From assembly GCA_024408905.1 (NCBI GenBank), contig JAKSUP010000104.1, forward strand, positions 1-5,565: a DNA stretch of 5,565 bases. Direction: 5' to 3'. Position numbers and translations under genes: made by a program. The stretch comes from a bacterium (GTDB taxonomy: Bacteria; Cyanobacteriota; Vampirovibrionia; Gastranaerophilales; Gastranaerophilaceae). Shown here piece by piece: positions 1-5,419 of the stretch (the stretch's first letter is position 1; every line of letters begins with the position of its first letter). The notes under the pieces are model-generated. The model worked only from the letters and a program-made list of their open reading frames with translations, did no database searches and had not been told where the DNA came from.

Positions 1-2
1 GT

Positions 3-260
3 TTGTGTGCAGGAGTAAAAGTTGAGTGGAGTGCTGAATGATATAATGATATTGCTTTTAAGAAACTGGAAACAATCAGGTTTCTTGACGATTGGGCATA
101 TCAGGCAAATATTCGAGGGCAAATTGAAAAACCTTGCGATATAAGAGATTTGATGAAGCCTTATGAAACAAAGCTTTCAAAAGTATTTGATTGTAGTATT
201 GAAAATGTTGACTATACTTACCCCTGGAATAGGAAATTTGAGGTTGAAGTGGATATTTAA
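3..260 (+). pseudogene. 3' end of an unrecognised protein gene with an internal TGA
   Basis: The reading frame ending in TAA at 258-260 is open from position 42 and gives 72 residues with a normal, charged, protein-like composition (it ends WNRKFEVEVDI). Upstream in the same frame, positions 3-38 also read as plausible protein (LCAGVKVEWSAE), but a TGA at 39-41 separates the two parts. There is no ATG or good start between 42 and 152; the first in-frame ATG is at 153 and would give only 35 residues. I therefore read this as the tail of a longer gene that begins outside the window and carries a nonsense mutation or sequencing error. TGA recoding is unlikely because the full-length genes nearby contain no in-frame TGA. 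The family is not recognised. The stop overlaps the convergent comM stop by four bases. A 63-codon frame on the opposite strand (76-267) starts with GTG and looks like a shadow of this one. Confidence 0.5.
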
Positions 261-1777
261 TTATCACTTCTGTACTGCAGGGCTTGGGTAAGGTGTTCAG
301 AAGTTATATTTTCGGAATTTGATAAATCAGCAATTGTTCTTGCAATTTTTAAAACACGATTGTATTTTCTGCCTGAAAGCTGATATTTTTGTGCAGCCAT
401 TTTCATAATGTTTTGAGCATTATCGTCAAGTTTGCAATATTTTTTGATTAATTCTGCCGATAGTTCCGAATTAGTTAAAATACCGTCTTTTTCGTATCGT
501 TTAGCTTGTAGTTTCCTTGCTCTGACAACTCGTTCTCTGATTTGTTTTGAAGGCTCAGCATCACTTTTTGTATTAATAAGTTCTTCTGTTGTCAATCTTG
601 GAACATTTATAACTAAATCAATTCTGTCTAATAATGGGCCTGAAAGCCTTGAACGATAACGCTGTACTTGAATATCGGTACAAGTACATTGTTTTTCTCT
701 GTCACCTAAAAAGCCACAAGGACAAGGATTCATAGCCCCTACAAGCATAAACCTGCAAGGATATTTTATAGACAATTTGGACCGTGAAATAACAACTTCG
801 CCGTCTTCAATCGGTTGACGCAGAACTTCCAAAACAGGTCTTGGAAATTCTACCATTTCATCCAGAAACAATACTCCTCTGTGTGCAAGAGTTATTTCTC
901 CGGGTTTTGGGTTTGTTCCACCACCTATTATTCCGTTTTGAGATGCCGTATGATGAACGGAACGATAAGGACGTTTTGTCATTAGTGGTTCGTCATTACT
1001 TAATAATCCTGAAATACTGTATATTTTGGTGAGTTCTAACGCTTCAGAGAGTTCTAAAGGTGGCAGAATTGAAGCCATACATTTTGCCATCATGGTTTTT
1101 CCTGACCCCGGAGTCCCTGTCATTAGTAAATTATGCCCGCCTGCTGCAGCTATTTCCATAGCACGTTTGGCTTTTTGCTGACCCTTTACGTCTTTAAAGT
1201 CATAACTGTAATCTGTTTCTGCATTGTCTTCCAAGTATTTATTAATATCAACAATTGTTTGAGTCAACGGTAACTCTGAAAAATGTTCAACAACTTCCCG
1301 CAGGTCTTTTGCCCCAAATACTTTTATATCCTGAACAAGCGCTGCTTCTTTTGCGTTTTCTATCGGAACAAAAACTGTATTTACTCCATGTTCTTTTAAC
1401 CCTGCAACAAGTGGCAGAACACCGTTTACTCGTCTTAAGGAACCATCACGAGAAAGTTCTCCGATAAATGCAATGTCTTCTTTATCAGGGATTTCAATTC
1501 CTTGTTCTTTTAAAATTCCAACAGCAATCGGAAGGTCAAAATTTGTACCTTCTTTTCTGATATCAGCAGGTGCAAGGTTTACAATAACTTTTCCTGTCGG
1601 AAACGTGTAGCCTGAATTCTTTATTGCAGAATGAACTCTTTCTTTTGCCTCATTAACGGCGCTATCGGGTAAACCGACAATACACACGGCAGGAAGTGAA
1701 TTTGTAACATCAACTTCCACCTCTATTTTATACGCATTTATTCCAACCGTTGTCGCTGTAATTGCTTTAGTTACCAT
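257..1777 (-). CDS. comM: ComM/YifB-family AAA+ ATPase (Mg-chelatase-like branch-migration helicase)
   Basis: This 506-residue protein is complete and of normal family length. Domains in order: an N-terminal ChlI/Lon-S5-like fold (about 20-142), the Mg-chelatase AAA+ core (about 190-395) and the Mg-chelatase C-terminal lid (about 402-500). Visible motifs are Walker A GTPGSGKT (221-228), Walker B GVLFLDE (301-307), a sensor-1 region VGAMNPCPCG (347-356) with the family's cysteine cluster C352, C354, C364 and C366, an arginine-finger region SGPLLDRIDL (379-388) and a sensor-2 region SGRKYNRVLKIART (468-481). In Vibrio and related bacteria ComM is a hexameric helicase that extends heteroduplex DNA by branch migration during natural transformation; that role here is inferred from family. 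The ATG at 1777 is firm: an in-frame TAA lies at 1792-1790, no other start codon lies between, and the N-terminus (MVTKAITATTVGINAYKIEV) fits the family. No Shine-Dalgarno sequence precedes it. The channel gene lies 35 bases upstream on the same strand. Confidence 0.95.
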   Translation of the reverse strand: MVTKAITATTVGINAYKIEVEVDVTNSLPAVCIVGLPDSAVNEAKERVHSAIKNSGYTFPTGKVIVNLAPADIRKEGTNFDLPIAVGILKEQGIEIPDKEDIAFIGELSRDGSLRRVNGVLPLVAGLKEHGVNTVFVPIENAKEAALVQDIKVFGAKDLREVVEHFSELPLTQTIVDINKYLEDNAETDYSYDFKDVKGQQKAKRAMEIAAAGGHNLLMTGTPGSGKTMMAKCMASILPPLELSEALELTKIYSISGLLSNDEPLMTKRPYRSVHHTASQNGIIGGGTNPKPGEITLAHRGVLFLDEMVEFPRPVLEVLRQPIEDGEVVISRSKLSIKYPCRFMLVGAMNPCPCGFLGDREKQCTCTDIQVQRYRSRLSGPLLDRIDLVINVPRLTTEELINTKSDAEPSKQIRERVVRARKLQAKRYEKDGILTNSELSAELIKKYCKLDDNAQNIMKMAAQKYQLSGRKYNRVLKIARTIADLSNSENITSEHLTQALQYRSDN

Positions 1778-1783
1778 AAATAA

Positions 1784-1812
1784 ATTATATTACAGGTGTT
1801 TGTTATGTGCAA
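1784..1812 (-). promoter_or_regulatory. Candidate sigma70-type promoter of comM, possibly giving a leaderless mRNA
   Basis: On the minus strand a perfect -10 box TATAAT lies at 1789-1784. Seventeen bases upstream is a weak -35, TTGCAC (1812-1807), which matches only the TTG of the consensus. Only six bases (TTATTT) separate the -10 from the comM ATG, so the expected start of transcription falls at or next to the A of the start codon. The absence of a ribosome-binding site agrees with a leaderless message. AT-rich sequence gives TATAAT by chance fairly often, so this is a prediction. Confidence 0.45.
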
Positions 1813-1822
1813 TTACATAACA
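1801..1822. repeat. Perfect 8-bp inverted repeat between the channel gene and comM
   Basis: TGTTATGT (1801-1808) and ACATAACA (1815-1822) are perfect inverted copies separated by six bases. The element overlaps the last codons and stop of the outer-membrane channel gene and surrounds the putative comM -35 hexamer (1807-1812). It could be an operator controlling comM. It could also be a weak hairpin: read on the plus strand it is followed by six T (1823-1828), like an intrinsic terminator, but no plus-strand gene precedes it. Read in the direction of the two minus-strand genes there is no T tract, so it is not a convincing terminator for the channel gene. The stem has only two G-C pairs. Confidence 0.5.
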
Positions 1823-3228
1823 TTTTTTGCAGCTGCAATTGCTTTATAGTAGCTGATATAATCTATCATGCAATCAAAATTTGAAGCACTGACCATTCGA
1901 TTAACATTAAGCAAATTTTCTTGTTTTTGTTTTAAATCCAGTTGTGAAATAATACCTTCTTTGTATTTTTCTTGAGTTAGTGTAAAATCTCTCATTTCAA
2001 GCCTTTGGACTTCTTGCTGTTTAGATAATTTTTCTCTATCCATATTAACTGAAACCAAAGTGTCATTAACTTCTTGCATAGATGTCAAATTAACTTTCTC
2101 ATAATTTTTAACAGCTTTTTCATAAGCTATCTTTTTAGCTTTTAAATTTGCTCTTAATTTCCCACCCATAAATGCAGGTTGTATAAGTCCTCCACCAACA
2201 CCCCAAAGCATACTTGAAGTGTTAAATAAGCTTCCGATTTCCTTATTATTAAAGAAAGCACCACCACCAAGAGTAATAGACGGACACATTTCTTTTCTTG
2301 CTATACGAACGTCCAAGCCGGCCTTTTCTAACATTTTTTCAGCTTTTAAATAATCAGGTCTGTTCATAATAACGTCTGAAGATACGGTTACAGGTAAATC
2401 GCCTGAATAAGTTAAATCTTTGTAACTGATTCTTGAATATTCTTCGATATTATTAGGACTGTCGCCAACCAAAACTGCTAATGCGTGGAGGAGTTTTGTT
2501 CTTGCTTTTTTCAGGTCAGTCAATTCTGTGACACCTAACATGTACGATTGATTTGCCTTTACAAGGTCTGATGTTGATACAATCCCTTCTTTGTTACTTA
2601 TATCCATAATTTCAAAAATATCTTTTCTTAAATTTACGATATTTTCTTGCATATCAATCATAGAATCAAGTTTAACTATGTTAATATAAGCTGAACCGAC
2701 TGCAGCGGCAACTGATATATAAGCAGATTGTTCGTCTAAAATTGTCGTTTCATACATTTTTCTAACAGCAGTCGTTTTGTTGTGGTTTTTGCCCCACAAA
2801 TCTATTTCATAACTCATTATCAAAGGTAGAGCAAATGTAAAATTAGTATTTCTTCCTGTTTTAGCGTAAGCAGGTAAAAAGCCTGTATAAACTGAAGGCA
2901 TTTCATTTGCTCTTTGTGCCAAAACACTTTGATAAAATTCATCAACAGACAAAGATGCTATTTTTAAATCTTTGTTATTCTCTAATGCTCTGATAATATA
3001 ACCTTCTAAAATCGGGTCATTAAATGATTTCCACCATTCCATATTGATATATTCATATTTATTTTGGCTTGGTGTAACCTTGGTTTCTTTTTTCTTTTCT
3101 TTTTTAATTTTAACGGTTTGAGCTTGTTGTGCAGACTCCTTAGGAACTGCATCTTGTATAGCCATAACAGGCAATGTATAAGAAACAGCAAGCGAACTCA
3201 ATAACGCAAGCGTAATTAATCTTCTCAT
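1813..3228 (-). CDS. TolC/NodT-type outer-membrane efflux factor
   Basis: This 471-residue protein should form the trimeric outer-membrane duct of a tripartite efflux pump. A Sec signal peptide (MRRLITLALLSSLAVSYTLP, then cleavage likely after VMA at 23) leads into a lysine-rich stretch (about 39-50), then two outer-membrane efflux (OEP) repeats at about 68-255 and 285-465. Family signatures are WWKSFNDPILEGYIIRALENN (65-85, shown in part: WWKSFNDP), YEIDLWGKN (140-148), NRPDYLKAEKMLEKAGLDVR (289-308), QPAFMGGKLRA (350-360) and YKEGIISQLDL (422-432). There is no lipobox cysteine, unlike many NodT-type members. A longer frame would start at 3297, but the ATG at 3228 is preferred: it has a good ribosome-binding site, begins a clean signal peptide, and lies downstream of the predicted promoter. 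The gene is divergent from the marR-adaptor operon and shares its operator region, so it is probably the channel partner of that adaptor. Confidence 0.92.
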   Translation of the reverse strand: MRRLITLALLSSLAVSYTLPVMAIQDAVPKESAQQAQTVKIKKEKKKETKVTPSQNKYEYINMEWWKSFNDPILEGYIIRALENNKDLKIASLSVDEFYQSVLAQRANEMPSVYTGFLPAYAKTGRNTNFTFALPLIMSYEIDLWGKNHNKTTAVRKMYETTILDEQSAYISVAAAVGSAYINIVKLDSMIDMQENIVNLRKDIFEIMDISNKEGIVSTSDLVKANQSYMLGVTELTDLKKARTKLLHALAVLVGDSPNNIEEYSRISYKDLTYSGDLPVTVSSDVIMNRPDYLKAEKMLEKAGLDVRIARKEMCPSITLGGGAFFNNKEIGSLFNTSSMLWGVGGGLIQPAFMGGKLRANLKAKKIAYEKAVKNYEKVNLTSMQEVNDTLVSVNMDREKLSKQQEVQRLEMRDFTLTQEKYKEGIISQLDLKQKQENLLNVNRMVSASNFDCMIDYISYYKAIAAAKNVM

Positions 3229-3236
3229 CTCATTTT

Positions 3237-3240
3237 CTCC
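3237..3240 (-). promoter_or_regulatory. Ribosome-binding site that fixes the channel-gene start
   Basis: On the minus strand GGAG (3240-3237) stands eight bases before the ATG at 3228-3226. This supports the shorter protein starting MRRLITL. The longer frame's start at 3297 lies inside the operator palindrome and upstream of the predicted -10 box. Confidence 0.7.
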
Positions 3241-3246
3241 AAGTAC

Positions 3247-3275
3247 TTGATTTTTTGTTATCAAAATGATACCAT
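3247..3275 (+). promoter_or_regulatory. Candidate promoter of the marR-adaptor operon
   Basis: TTGATT (3247-3252, four of six matches) is followed after 17 bases by TACCAT (3270-3275, four of six), with a TG one base before it, which makes an extended -10 (TGATACCAT). Transcription would begin near 3282, inside the first operator palindrome, leaving a leader of about 67 bases. The -10 overlaps the divergent channel-gene -10 by two bases, so the two promoters would compete for RNA polymerase. No convincing promoter is seen between the operators and the marR start. Confidence 0.35.
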
Positions 3276-3294
3276 AAATATGTTGCAAATGCAA
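3266..3294 (-). promoter_or_regulatory. Candidate promoter of the outer-membrane channel gene
   Basis: On the minus strand a -35-like TTGCAT (3294-3289) is followed after exactly 17 bases by TATCAT (3271-3266), a five-of-six match to TATAAT. Transcription would begin near 3259 and give a leader of about 30 bases before the ATG at 3228. The -35 and most of the spacer lie within the first operator palindrome (3280-3297), so a bound repressor would block it. The -35 is weak, so this remains a prediction. Confidence 0.5.
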
Positions 3295-3313
3295 CATGTT
3301 GCACGAGCAACAT
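3280..3313. promoter_or_regulatory. Double MarR-type operator: two overlapping ATGTTGC-N4-GCAACAT palindromes
   Basis: Palindrome 1 (3280-3297) is ATGTTGC-AAAT-GCAACAT and palindrome 2 (3296-3313) is ATGTTGC-ACGA-GCAACAT. All four 7-base arms are perfect and the two copies share the bases AT at 3296-3297. The centre holds a perfect 12-bp palindrome, GCAACATGTTGC (3291-3302), and the full 34 bp is symmetric at 14 of 17 base pairs. Placement between divergent genes, next to a marR gene and over both candidate promoters, is typical of an autoregulated MarR-family operator. The repressor encoded at 3349 is the likely ligand by position; binding is inferred. Confidence 0.8.
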
Positions 3314-3348
3314 ACTTTAAAAAGTGGGTTTAAAAGCAGGAATTTTTA

Positions 3349-3822
3349 ATGCAAAAACATTCAGACATTAAGGGAAGTTTTATTGGTTCAATTTTTTATG
3401 AAATTGATCTTACTGCTAAGTATTGCAAAATGCTTGGTACACAAGTGTTTGAAAAATTTGAAACCGATGTGAGTGTTGAAGAATTTGCCGTGCTTGATAC
3501 ATTACTGTGTAATCCGGGGATTTGTCAGAGAGATTTGGCGAAGATAATTCTTAAAGACAGAGCTAATACAGGTAAAATTATTGATAACCTTGAAAAAAAA
3601 GGTTTGGTAAAGCGAATTCTTTCAATAAAAAATAATCGTCCTGTAAAGTTAACAGAATTAACTGAAGACGGAATAAAAAAAGCAGAAGAAGTATCAAAAA
3701 ATGTAAGGCCACATTTGGCCTTAATTCAAGAAAAAGTTATCGGAACCGATATAGGTCAGGTTAGCGAATTATTAAAGAAATTTAGACAAGTATTAAGTGA
3801 ATCAGTAGATATTCAGATATAA
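3349..3822 (+). CDS. MarR-family winged-helix transcriptional repressor
   Basis: This 157-residue protein has the length and layout of MarR/EmrR regulators: an N-terminal dimerisation helix (about 10-38), a winged helix-turn-helix (about 43-105) and C-terminal dimerisation helices (about 108-152). The HTH reads ICQRDLAKIILKDRANTGKI (58-77), with a recognition helix near 71-83. The turn LEKKGLVKRI (81-90) and the wing ending in RPVKLTELTEDG (97-108) match the family pattern. Such dimers usually repress a divergent or downstream efflux gene and release DNA when a small ligand binds. The start has AGGA (3338-3341) seven bases before the ATG. The gene is followed after 11 bases by the adaptor gene on the same strand, so the two are almost certainly co-transcribed as in emrR-emrA operons. 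Cysteines at 26, 54 and 59 could allow redox sensing, but nothing demonstrates that. The inducer is unknown. Confidence 0.93.
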   Translation: MQKHSDIKGSFIGSIFYEIDLTAKYCKMLGTQVFEKFETDVSVEEFAVLDTLLCNPGICQRDLAKIILKDRANTGKIIDNLEKKGLVKRILSIKNNRPVKLTELTEDGIKKAEEVSKNVRPHLALIQEKVIGTDIGQVSELLKKFRQVLSESVDIQI

Positions 3823-3833
3823 AGGATAAAAAA

Positions 3834-4829
3834 ATGAGTGACGAAAAGGAAATTAAACAAGAAGAAAACAAAAAGAAAATAAGTAAAAAACTTATCATTA
3901 TAATTGCTGTTGTTGCTGCTGTGGTTATTGCTTTTGCAGTTTACCATTTCAGTAAATATCAGTCAACAGATGATGCGTATATTGAAACAACAACAGTTTC
4001 AGTATCTCCAAAGGTTTCAGGGCAAATCGTAAAAGTACTTGTAGAAGATAACCAACAAGTTAAAGCCGGTGATGTTGTCGCAATTATAGATAAAGTGGAT
4101 TACAGAGTTAAATTAGACCAAGCAAACGCAGCGTATGAAAAAGCTATTCTTAATCAAGAGAATGCTCATGCAAGTCTTGACGCTGTAAATGCAGAAATTG
4201 AACTTGCACAAAAAGATGTGGATAGATATACCAATCTTTATAAAGTTGGGGCAGTTTCAAAACAAACGCTTGATAAAGCAAAAATACATCTGGAAGAAGT
4301 CCAAGCAAAGCAAATAAAAGCAGAACAATCTATTTTTTCAACTAATCCAAGCAACAGTACAAAAGTTGCTGATGCAGATTTGAATATGCTTAAAGCTCAG
4401 AAAAAGCAAGCTGAGTTAGCTTTAGAATATACAGAGATTATTGCTCCTATTGACGGCACGGTTTCTAACAAACGAGTTGAAGTCGGAATGATGGTACAAC
4501 CGGGTTCACCTTTGTTTGTTGTTGTTCCTAACGATGTTTGGGTAGTTGCAAATTATAAAGAAACTCAAATTGGGAAAATGAAAAAAGGTATGCCTGTAGA
4601 TATTAAGGTTGACGCATATCCAAATAAAGTTTTTAAAGGTGAAGTCGACTCAATACAAAGGGCATCAGGTGCTAAATCAAGTTTGTTTCCACCTGAAAAC
4701 GCTGTCGGCTCTTTCGTAAAAATCGTTCAAAGAATTCCTGTCAAAATAACATTTACGGAAGAAATTGATTCTAATGAATACAAATTGATTCCGGGTATGT
4801 CAGTTATTCCGAAAGTTAAAGTTAAATAA
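3834..4829 (+). CDS. EmrA/HlyD-type membrane-fusion (periplasmic adaptor) protein
   Basis: This 331-residue adaptor would link an inner-membrane pump to the outer-membrane channel across the periplasm. A lysine-rich cytoplasmic tail (1-18) precedes one membrane segment (about 19-38). Then come STDDAYIETTTVSVSPKVSG (44-63), the start of the lipoyl-like half-motif that continues with VEDNQQVKAGDVVAIID (70-86), a long alpha-hairpin (about 91-200), the second lipoyl half APIDGTVSNKRVEVGMMVQP (204-223), and a beta-barrel with WVVANYKETQIGKM (236-249), LFPPENAVGSF (284-294) and VQRIPVKI (298-305). These motifs are diagnostic of the EmrA/FarA/VceA group, which normally works with an MFS pump of the EmrB type. 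It is somewhat shorter than E. coli EmrA (about 390 residues). AGGA (3823-3826) lies seven bases before the ATG. No pump gene follows: a convergent gene ends 14 bases downstream. The symbol emrA is plausible but not assigned because the pump partner is missing. Confidence 0.93.
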   Translation: MSDEKEIKQEENKKKISKKLIIIIAVVAAVVIAFAVYHFSKYQSTDDAYIETTTVSVSPKVSGQIVKVLVEDNQQVKAGDVVAIIDKVDYRVKLDQANAAYEKAILNQENAHASLDAVNAEIELAQKDVDRYTNLYKVGAVSKQTLDKAKIHLEEVQAKQIKAEQSIFSTNPSNSTKVADADLNMLKAQKKQAELALEYTEIIAPIDGTVSNKRVEVGMMVQPGSPLFVVVPNDVWVVANYKETQIGKMKKGMPVDIKVDAYPNKVFKGEVDSIQRASGAKSSLFPPENAVGSFVKIVQRIPVKITFTEEIDSNEYKLIPGMSVIPKVKVK

Positions 4830-4843
4830 TTTCAATTCAAAAT

Positions 4844-5323
4844 TTAAGGACGCTTCAATTTTGCTTGCGCCAGTTCGCTATATGATTTGCGTATTTCGTT
4901 CATAGATTCTATATAGCGTTTATCTAATCTTGCATCATTAACTGCTTGGAATAAATCCGGATTTTCTCTAAAAAATTGACAATTGACTAAAGGATAATAT
5001 TCATTCCCCGGACATTCAGCAATATTGCGCACTCTACCTTTTGCAATTGATGCAGGAACTCTGTAATTCGGTTGGGATACTGTTTCGTATCCTTCAAGTG
5101 TAAAAATATCTTGTCGCAAAGTTTTTAAAGCTCCGTTTTTCGGATTTCTTTTGATAACTTTCAATGACCCATCAACTATTTTCCTTTGAACAGGATCATA
5201 AAAGACAGTAAGAGTTTCTTTTGCACCACTGTAATTTACTCTGCTTTCGCTAAAAATAACTTTTCCGTCTTTTAAAACGTGTTTCAGAGTATTTCCTATA
5301 ACTTTAATTGATTCTAATCCCAT
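4844..5323 (-). CDS. Hypothetical protein, 159 residues, family not recognised
   Basis: The ATG at 5323 is preceded by GAGG (5334-5331) at seven bases, and the frame runs 159 codons to TAA, so this is a credible gene. There is no signal peptide or membrane segment, which suggests a cytoplasmic protein. Residues 1-82 alternate short hydrophobic and polar stretches and look beta-rich (for example KVIFSESRVNYSG at 21-33, ETLTVFYDP at 36-44, then KIVDGSLKVIKRNPKNG at 48-64). The middle holds two cysteines (C104, C115) in a tyrosine/proline-containing segment. The C-terminus (about 122-156) is probably helical and rich in charge (ARLDKRYIESMNEIRKSYSE). It is convergent with the adaptor gene across a 14-base gap. 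A neighbouring partial gene lies upstream on the same strand. No function can be assigned; a link to the efflux genes is not indicated, because it faces them and has its own upstream region. Confidence 0.75.
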   Translation of the reverse strand: MGLESIKVIGNTLKHVLKDGKVIFSESRVNYSGAKETLTVFYDPVQRKIVDGSLKVIKRNPKNGALKTLRQDIFTLEGYETVSQPNYRVPASIAKGRVRNIAECPGNEYYPLVNCQFFRENPDLFQAVNDARLDKRYIESMNEIRKSYSELAQAKLKRP

Positions 5324-5334
5324 ATTAAAACCTC

Positions 5335-5360
5335 ATAGATATTTTCCCCTATATATCTAT
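5335..5360. repeat. 8-bp inverted repeat just upstream of the 159-residue gene
   Basis: ATAGATAT (5335-5342) and ATATCTAT (5353-5360) are perfect inverted copies with a 10-base spacer containing CCCC. On the minus strand the proximal arm runs directly into the GAGG ribosome-binding site of the gene starting at 5323. It could be an operator or a weak hairpin beside the ribosome-binding site. Each stem has a single G-C pair, so chance is a real alternative in such AT-rich DNA. The rest of the 5324-5419 gap shows no convincing promoter or terminator. Confidence 0.4.
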
Positions 5361-5419
5361 AAAGTATTTTTGGATTTAAAAATTGCCTAATTGTAAAGTT
5401 ATATTACTCAAGTTCGGTT

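Noticed and set aside
39..41. TGA recoding (TGA read as Trp or Gly)
   Set aside because: The five complete genes contain no in-frame TGA and use TGG and GGN normally; a single TGA in a partial gene is better explained by mutation or sequence error.
76..267. 63-codon minus-strand frame starting with GTG at the end of comM
   Set aside because: It is opposite the plus-strand coding frame that ends at 260, has no recognisable features, and its composition is less protein-like than the plus-strand reading.
3229..3297. Longer N-terminus for the channel protein starting at 3297
   Set aside because: Its start codon sits in the operator and upstream of the predicted transcription start, its extra residues precede and would spoil the signal peptide, and the internal ATG at 3228 has a good ribosome-binding site.
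3593..3600. Run of eight A in marR as a programmed frameshift site
   Set aside because: It encodes the usual Glu-Lys-Lys-Gly of the MarR wing region in the main frame, the full-length product has normal family length, and no alternative frame adds a sensible extension.
4822..4847. Possible bidirectional terminator between the adaptor gene and the convergent unknown gene
   Set aside because: TTAAAT and ATTTAA can pair, but the stem is only six A-T pairs with no G-C and no clear T tract, so it is not a credible intrinsic terminator.
5375..5397. Terminator for the partial right-edge gene (AATT-containing repeat followed by T run on the minus strand)
   Set aside because: The pairing arms are only four A-T bases long, too weak to support.
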